The notes under the pieces were generated by a model. That model did no database searches. It was not told the DNA's origin and saw only the letters and a list, made by a program, of their open reading frames with translations. The translations under genes and the position numbers were made by a program. Source: an uncultured Eubacteriales bacterium (GTDB lineage: Bacteria > Bacillota > Clostridia > TANB77 > CAG-508). Taken from it: DNA of 64,000 nt. This document shows positions 59,613 through 64,000 of this stretch, piece by piece (the stretch's first letter is position 1; the number at the start of each line of letters is the position of its first letter). The stretch spans positions 44,548-108,547 of the forward strand of contig CABUJR010000009.1 in the NCBI GenBank assembly GCA_902492015.1, in the 5' to 3' direction.

Positions 59613-61049
59613 CTAGATTTCTACATATCCACCAATCATTTTGCTTAATTTAGCATTTTTAACATAGTTACGTCCGCCAGATATAACAACTTTATCTCCT
59701 GATTCTAATATTCCTTTTTCTTTTAATTTTTCAAGTCCTGCTTCTACTGTGTTATCTATAGAATCTTTAGGCTCTATATATACTGGATGTATATTCCAAG
59801 CTAATCCTAATTGACGGAAAGTTCTTTTATTATCTGTAATAGCAAGTATTGGACAACCTGCTCCCATACCAGATAGTCTTCTAGCAGAATCTCCTGTATG
59901 TGTATATGCAACTATTGCATCTGCCTTTGTATTTTTAGCAATTATACATGTTGAATATGTTATATTGTCTTCTAATGTTCTTAAAATTATTTTATCTTTA
60001 TCATCAAATCTTTTCCAATAATTAATTTCTGGTTCTGTTCTTTCAGCAATTTTAACCATTGTTTTTACACATTCTACTGGATATTTACCCATAGCACATT
60101 CTCCAGAAAGCATTACAGCACTTGTTCTATCATAAATAGCATTAGCAACATCAGATGCTTCAGCTCTTGTTGGTAATGGGTTACTCATCATAGATTCTAA
60201 CATTTGTGTAGCTGTAATTGCAGGTCTATATGCTCTATTTGATAATTTTATAAATTTCTTTTGCATTACTGGTGGTTCTGTGAAGTCTGTTTCTGTTGCC
60301 ATATCTCCACGAGCTATCATTTGAGCATCAGCTGTACGAACAATATCTTCCATGTTAGATAATCCTTCAACATTTTCTACTTTTGTTATAATTTTTATAT
60401 CTTTTCCACCATTTTCATCTAATACTTTTCTAACTTGAGCAATATCATCTAAGTTTCTTGCAAAAGATATTGCAACATAATCATAATCATGTTCACAAGC
60501 TGTTTTTAAATCAGCTATATCTTTTTCAGCTAAAGCTGGTAATCTGATTATTGTTCCTGGTAAGTTCATTGTTTTTCTACTTCCTAAAGGGTTTCCATGA
60601 ACTACTGTACAAACAATATCTTTATCAACTACTTCATCAACTTTTAATTCTATTGCACCATCATCTATTAATATTTTTGTACCAGGTTCTACATCTTTAT
60701 ATAACTCTTTATATGAAATTGAAACTTTTTCTTCGTTTCCAACGATGTCTTCTGGAGTTAATATGAATTTTTGTCCATCTTGAATTTTAATTTTTTCATT
60801 TTTTCCAGTATATAACATACCTGTTCTTATTTCTGGACCTTTCATATCAAGAATCATTGGGATTGGTAAATCCATTTCTTCTCTTAATCTAATAATTTCT
60901 TGTGTTTTCCATTCTTGTTCGTCATAACTTCCATGTGAATAATTAATTCTGCAAACATTTAATCCTGCTTCGAATAATTCTTTTAATCTTGTTTCACTTG
61001 CTGGTCCGATTGTTCCAACAATCTTTGTTTTTCTTAAATATGATTTCAT
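59613..61049 (-). CDS. pyk: Pyruvate kinase
   Basis: A 478-residue glycolytic enzyme making ATP and pyruvate from PEP. RKTKIVGTIGPASETRLKEL, then NYSHGSYDEQEW, MILDMKGPEIRTG with the active-site residues, IITKVENVEGLSN (catalytic Lys and Glu), IARGDMATETDF, and ATQMLESMMSNPLPTRAE are all present. The additional PEP-utilising C-terminal domain of many Bacilli enzymes is absent. Single gene with a terminator. A probable promoter at 61089 overlaps the end of the YihY gene. Confidence 0.97.
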   Translation of the reverse strand: MKSYLRKTKIVGTIGPASETRLKELFEAGLNVCRINYSHGSYDEQEWKTQEIIRLREEMDLPIPMILDMKGPEIRTGMLYTGKNEKIKIQDGQKFILTPEDIVGNEEKVSISYKELYKDVEPGTKILIDDGAIELKVDEVVDKDIVCTVVHGNPLGSRKTMNLPGTIIRLPALAEKDIADLKTACEHDYDYVAISFARNLDDIAQVRKVLDENGGKDIKIITKVENVEGLSNMEDIVRTADAQMIARGDMATETDFTEPPVMQKKFIKLSNRAYRPAITATQMLESMMSNPLPTRAEASDVANAIYDRTSAVMLSGECAMGKYPVECVKTMVKIAERTEPEINYWKRFDDKDKIILRTLEDNITYSTCIIAKNTKADAIVAYTHTGDSARRLSGMGAGCPILAITDNKRTFRQLGLAWNIHPVYIEPKDSIDNTVEAGLEKLKEKGILESGDKVVISGGRNYVKNAKLSKMIGGYVEI

Positions 61050-61088
61050 TTCAATTCTCCTCTATTAAAGATATTTTAACCAATATCA

Positions 61089-61118
61089 AGTATATCACAA
61101 TCTTCTGCCTTAATTCAA
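61089..61118 (-). promoter_or_regulatory. Possible promoter of pyk
   Basis: Minus strand TTGAAT (61113-61118), 18-base spacer, TATACT (61089-61094). Confidence 0.45.
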
Positions 61119-61951
61119 GTATTTTTTTCGATTTTATTCTTTTTTATAAATATGTTAATTTCTGCACCAAGTAATATTATATACATACACACATATACCC
61201 AAATCATAACCAGTACAATAGATGTCAAACTTCCATAAGTATTTGAAAATCCATTAAATAAATCAATATATATTGAAAAAATCCAAGAAAAAATTGACCA
61301 AGCAATAGATGCAAAAGCTGCTCCATAAACTTGTTCTTTAAATTTTAATTTATTCTTTGGAATATACTTATATATTAATAAAAATACGAAAAACATTATA
61401 AAAATTAATGTAAATCCTCTAATTCTTAATATATAAGAGGTTATTAATCCTATTGTATGAAATCTTCTAGATATACTAATATGAATTCTGTTACCAAATA
61501 CCATAACTATTAAAAATGCTATTATACAAGCGACAAAAACTATTGTATAAAAAATACCTTCTATTCTAGTCAAAATATTGGTATTAGGCTTTTGAGATTT
61601 ATAAATTTTTCTTAAACCTTTGCTTAAATAATAAAATCCCTTGCTCGCAGACCATAATGCAAATATTACAGCAATAGAAATAGTTCCAACTGACTTAGAA
61701 TATACTTCATCAATTACACCAGAAATAAATCCATACATAGTACCTGGAACTAATTCTTTCACCCAAAAATAAATACTTTCTTTATCAATATTTGTAAATT
61801 GAATTAGTGTAAGAAAAAAAATTATAAATGGTATGAATGATAAAATCGTAAAAAAAGCACATTCTGCAGCATATTCACTTATATGATCATCTTCAAGTTT
61901 TTTAAATATTTTCTTTACTTTATTAAAAAAAGTTTTCACATTTACCTCCAA
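61115..61951 (-). CDS. YihY/BrkB-family membrane protein
   Basis: A 278-residue protein with six predicted membrane helices. HISEYAAECAFFTILSFIPF is the N-terminal family signature, followed by ALWSASKGFYYLSKGLRKIY, KEQVYGAAFASIAWSIFSWIF and the C-terminal WVYVCMYIILLGAEIN. Once annotated as ribonuclease BN, this family is now seen as an inner-membrane protein of unknown role, possibly in envelope transport. An AGGTAAATG-type site precedes the start. Single gene. Confidence 0.86.
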   Translation of the reverse strand: MEVNVKTFFNKVKKIFKKLEDDHISEYAAECAFFTILSFIPFIIFFLTLIQFTNIDKESIYFWVKELVPGTMYGFISGVIDEVYSKSVGTISIAVIFALWSASKGFYYLSKGLRKIYKSQKPNTNILTRIEGIFYTIVFVACIIAFLIVMVFGNRIHISISRRFHTIGLITSYILRIRGFTLIFIMFFVFLLIYKYIPKNKLKFKEQVYGAAFASIAWSIFSWIFSIYIDLFNGFSNTYGSLTSIVLVMIWVYVCMYIILLGAEINIFIKKNKIEKNT

Positions 61952-62225
61952 AAAACTTTTTTCAATTTAATTATTACTTTTAAAAGATTATTAATTCATA
62001 ATTCTATGTCTAAAAGTAATTTATTATATAATTTTAATTTCATTTTAAATACTTTATAATGTTACAATCTTTATCTTAAAGTAAATTACATATAATTGTA
62101 GTATTTATTATATTTATTCTATAATTTTGATTTTATTAGTCTTTGTTTTTGTTTGTCTTTATTTTATTAGTCGCTTGTTTTCTAATCTTTTAATATTTTT
62201 ATTTAAAATCTACAAAATATTCATA

Positions 62226-62939
62226 TTATAAAATATTCTTTAAATCTAATAACTCATTTATTTCAAATTTAGGTTTATATGGTGTATTATTTTTTGAGTC
62301 ACTATAATTGCACCAACAAGTATCAATATTGTTATCTATTCCACCTTTTATATCCTTTTCTAAATCATCACCAATAAATAAGATATCCTTTTTTTCAATT
62401 ATATTAGCCTTTTCTAGCAAAGCTTGATAATATTTAAAATGAGGTTTCATAAATCCTACTTCTTCAGCAGAAAATGTGACTTCAATGAATTTTAAAATAC
62501 CTAATTTTTCTAGCTTTGTCTCTAAAGCAACTTTAGGACCATTTGTTGCAATTATTATCTTATATTTTCTCTCATATAAATACTTTATTATTTCATAAGA
62601 ATTTTTTTGAGGAACAACTTTCAATTTCATTCCTTCCATATAAATATCGTTTATTTTTACAGCCTCTTGATAACTAATCTTATCTTCTCCATAAAATTTC
62701 AAAAATCTACTAGCTCGTATCCATTCTGTTTTCTTTTTTATGTCATTTTCAAATGGTGTAATAAGCTCTCCATTTGCTCTTGCTCTCCAAGTCTCTATAT
62801 CTATATCATGAAATTTTAAAAATTTCTCTTCTGAATATTCTTCATTTTTACTTTCCATAGCATATTTAAAAGCTTGTTTTACATTTTCATAATCATCTGT
62901 TAATGTATTATCTAAATCAAAAATTAAAACTTTATACAT
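62226..62939 (-). CDS. HAD hydrolase, YjjG-like nucleotidase
   Basis: A 237-residue HAD protein. Motif I is LIFDLDNTLTDDYEN, motif II IIATNGPKVALE, motif III KPHFKYYQALLEKA, and motif IV ILFIGDDLEKDIKGG. The helical cap between residues 20 and 85 and the TN after motif II fit the YjjG/PyrP-type subfamily that dephosphorylates non-canonical pyrimidine nucleotides. It is the third HAD phosphatase here. It follows the SDR gene with a 9-base gap, so the two are co-transcribed. Substrate is inferred from family. Confidence 0.8.
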   Translation of the reverse strand: MYKVLIFDLDNTLTDDYENVKQAFKYAMESKNEEYSEEKFLKFHDIDIETWRARANGELITPFENDIKKKTEWIRASRFLKFYGEDKISYQEAVKINDIYMEGMKLKVVPQKNSYEIIKYLYERKYKIIIATNGPKVALETKLEKLGILKFIEVTFSAEEVGFMKPHFKYYQALLEKANIIEKKDILFIGDDLEKDIKGGIDNNIDTCWCNYSDSKNNTPYKPKFEINELLDLKNIL

Positions 62940-62948
62940 AATATCTCC

Positions 62949-63716
62949 TTATATACTTTTACCACCATCTACTAAATAAATTGCTCCTGTTGTCCATAAG
63001 GACTTGTCAGATAGTAAAAACTCAATTGTTGGTGCTATATCCTTTTTAGCATCTCCAATTCTTCCTAAAGGATATTTTCTATTTTTCTCTTCTGAAATTT
63101 TATCATACTCTTCTTGTGTGTATATACCGTTTGCAACATATATATCTGTATAAACAGCTGCAGGATTTACAGAATTTACTCTTATATTATATTTAGCAAG
63201 TTCTAGGGCAAGATATTTGGTAAACATATCTAATCCTGCTTTACTTACACAATATGCTATTGAAAAACCTGGTCTTTCTGAAGACATTGATGATATATTA
63301 ACAATAGAAGAAGTTTCACCTAATTTTAACAAAGGAAGTAATATTTGTACCAACATAAAAATTGATGTTAAATTAATATTAATTATCTCTTCCCAGTCTT
63401 TTTTTGAAGAATTTTCTATTCCTCCTTCTTTTATAATACCTGCTGAATTAACAAGACCATCTAATTTTCCATACTTCTCTTTAATAATTTCATATATTTT
63501 AATACAATCTTCCTCTTTTGTAATATCAGCTTTTATAAAATTTACCTTATTAGAATTTTCACCTAGCTTTTCTTTTGCTTTCTCTATATTGGTTATTTTT
63601 CTTGAAACAGAAATAATTTCATAATTTTGATTTTCTATTAAATATTGTACTGTTCCTAACCCTATACCACTAGTTCCACCTGTTATCAATACTATCTTTT
63701 TATTTTTTTGAAACAT
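62949..63716 (-). CDS. Short-chain dehydrogenase/reductase (FabG-like)
   Basis: A 255-residue classical SDR. GGTSGIGLGTVQYLIENQ (nucleotide loop), LVNSAGIIKEGG, VNISSMSSERPGF with the catalytic Ser, AYCVSKAGLDMFTKYLA (Tyr and Lys), PAAVYTDIYVANGI, and the C-terminal TGAIYLVDGGKSI typical of FabG/glucose-dehydrogenase types. It oxidises or reduces an unknown small carbonyl compound using NAD(P). It is the first gene after the rRNA operon terminator, with a TTAGGAGG site and the HAD gene downstream. Confidence 0.9.
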   Translation of the reverse strand: MFQKNKKIVLITGGTSGIGLGTVQYLIENQNYEIISVSRKITNIEKAKEKLGENSNKVNFIKADITKEEDCIKIYEIIKEKYGKLDGLVNSAGIIKEGGIENSSKKDWEEIININLTSIFMLVQILLPLLKLGETSSIVNISSMSSERPGFSIAYCVSKAGLDMFTKYLALELAKYNIRVNSVNPAAVYTDIYVANGIYTQEEYDKISEEKNRKYPLGRIGDAKKDIAPTIEFLLSDKSLWTTGAIYLVDGGKSI

Positions 63717-63819
63717 AAAAACCTCCTAATAAAATTATCATATATAATATATATGATTTAAATGCTTTTTTCAAGAAAATTTATTTTATAACAAAATATA
63801 TCAAATATTTATAATTTAC

Positions 63820-63858
63820 AAAAAAACAACCTACAAACTTCTAAGTTTATAGGTTGTT
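63820..63858 (-). terminator. Rho-independent terminator of the rRNA operon
   Basis: On the minus strand AACAACCTATAAACTT pairs with AAGTTTGTAGGTTGTT (16 bp, one U-G) around AG, followed by TTTTTT. Confidence 0.93.
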
Positions 63859-63864
63859 ATAAAT

Positions 63865-63940
63865 TGGTACCTTTCTCTGATTCGAACATTAAAACTAAAA
63901 TTTAATTTAAAGTTTTATACTCCCAACTGAGCAAAAAGGC
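63865..63940 (-). tRNA. Degenerate tRNA-like element (probable tRNA pseudogene)
   Basis: A 76-base element ends in CCA. The acceptor arms GCCTTTT and GAAAGGT pair over all 7 bp (two G-U), the D stem GCTC/GAGT pairs, and the T-loop consensus TTCGAAT is present. The anticodon arm can only form as TAAAA/TTTTA with a 12-base loop instead of 7, and the T stem has just two normal pairs. No anticodon can be assigned. It lies 8 bases after 5S rRNA, the classic position for a tRNA behind an rRNA operon. Confidence 0.6.
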
Positions 63941-63948
63941 ATAAAAAA

Positions 63949-64000
63949 ACTGGCGACTTCCTATTTTCCCAACAAGGTAACTCGTAAGTATCTTCGGCAC
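63949..64000 (-). rRNA. rrf: 5S ribosomal RNA, 3' part (continues beyond the window)
   Basis: Read on the minus strand this matches the 3' half of bacterial 5S rRNA: GCCGAAGATACT, then TTGGGAAAATAGGAAG and GTCGCCAG at the 3' end. The 5' half and probably 23S lie to the right of the window. Transcription runs toward lower coordinates through the tRNA-like element into the terminator at 63820. Confidence 0.93.

Noticed and set aside
61952..62225. Hidden gene or RNA in this 274-base gap
   Set aside because: Only AT-rich sequence with stop codons in all frames; no stem, promoter or terminator strong enough to report.
63217..63624. Plus-strand open frame of 135 residues
   Set aside because: Antisense to a clear SDR gene; no recognisable motif.

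Overview
The window looks like a chromosomal segment of a spore-forming, anaerobic, very AT-rich Firmicute (class Clostridia, possibly an uncultured gut lineage). The signs are a cotJABC spore-coat operon, a flavodiiron protein, an iron-type butanol dehydrogenase, the MEP isoprenoid pathway, SecG, RNase R, consensus sigma-A promoters, AGGAGG-type ribosome binding sites and UGA used as a normal stop. Nearly every gene lies on the minus strand, co-directional with the rRNA operon whose 3' end enters at the right edge. The only plus-strand genes are cotJABC and a membrane glycosyltransferase (36.0-39.2 kb).

Layout. 0-8.5 kb: partial membrane glycosyltransferase, divergent Ham1-like protein, ABC transporter pair, HD protein, peptidase E, uracil-DNA-glycosylase-like protein, Dxr, canonical RdgB. 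7.9-9.9 kb: two YgjV-like membrane paralogues flanking a compositionally foreign single gene with its own promoter and terminator. 10-17.3 kb: GNAT, an HTH protein with a striking two-operator promoter, a decayed nitroreductase/HIT pair, a P-loop kinase, HD and two Nudix enzymes, then ispD-ispE-ispF. 17.4-31 kb: a dense run of small metabolic and nucleotide-handling enzymes (deoxyribosyltransferase-like, Nudix, HAD nucleotidases, DHH, HD, a frameshifted Ham1) mixed with def, a ROK kinase, pepD, GNATs, SDR and rlmD. 31-36 kb: rnr, secG, and a probable antitoxin-zeta toxin-PHP phosphoesterase operon. 36-41 kb: cotJABC, glycosyltransferase, Ig-like/C39 surface protein. 41-48 kb: a second foreign single gene, flavoprotein reductase, butanol dehydrogenase, CorC-type protein, a Cys-rich miniprotein, flavodiiron protein, HD protein, tcdA. 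48-56.6 kb: csoR-copA (with copZ nested in frame), TtcA-like protein, CmpB-like membrane protein, and dtxR-sufC-sufBD-mnmA. 56.6-64 kb: a tandem array of strong palindromes, two unknown genes, CIRCE-controlled hsp20, pyruvate kinase, YihY, HAD, SDR, then terminator, tRNA-like element and 5S rRNA end.

How it works together. Several units have readable control: CsoR operator inside the csoR promoter spacer, a DtxR-type palindrome at the start site of the minimal SUF operon, CIRCE over the hsp20 -35, and a duplicated palindromic operator around the promoter of the HTH gene at 10.4-11.6 kb. The repeated occurrence of house-cleaning enzyme families (three Ham1, four Nudix, three HAD-type, four HD) is the strongest functional theme. 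There are also fresh signs of decay: a 26-bp tandem duplication, a single-base homopolymer frameshift, a lost start codon, a remnant of a duplicated gene end, and a degenerate tRNA.
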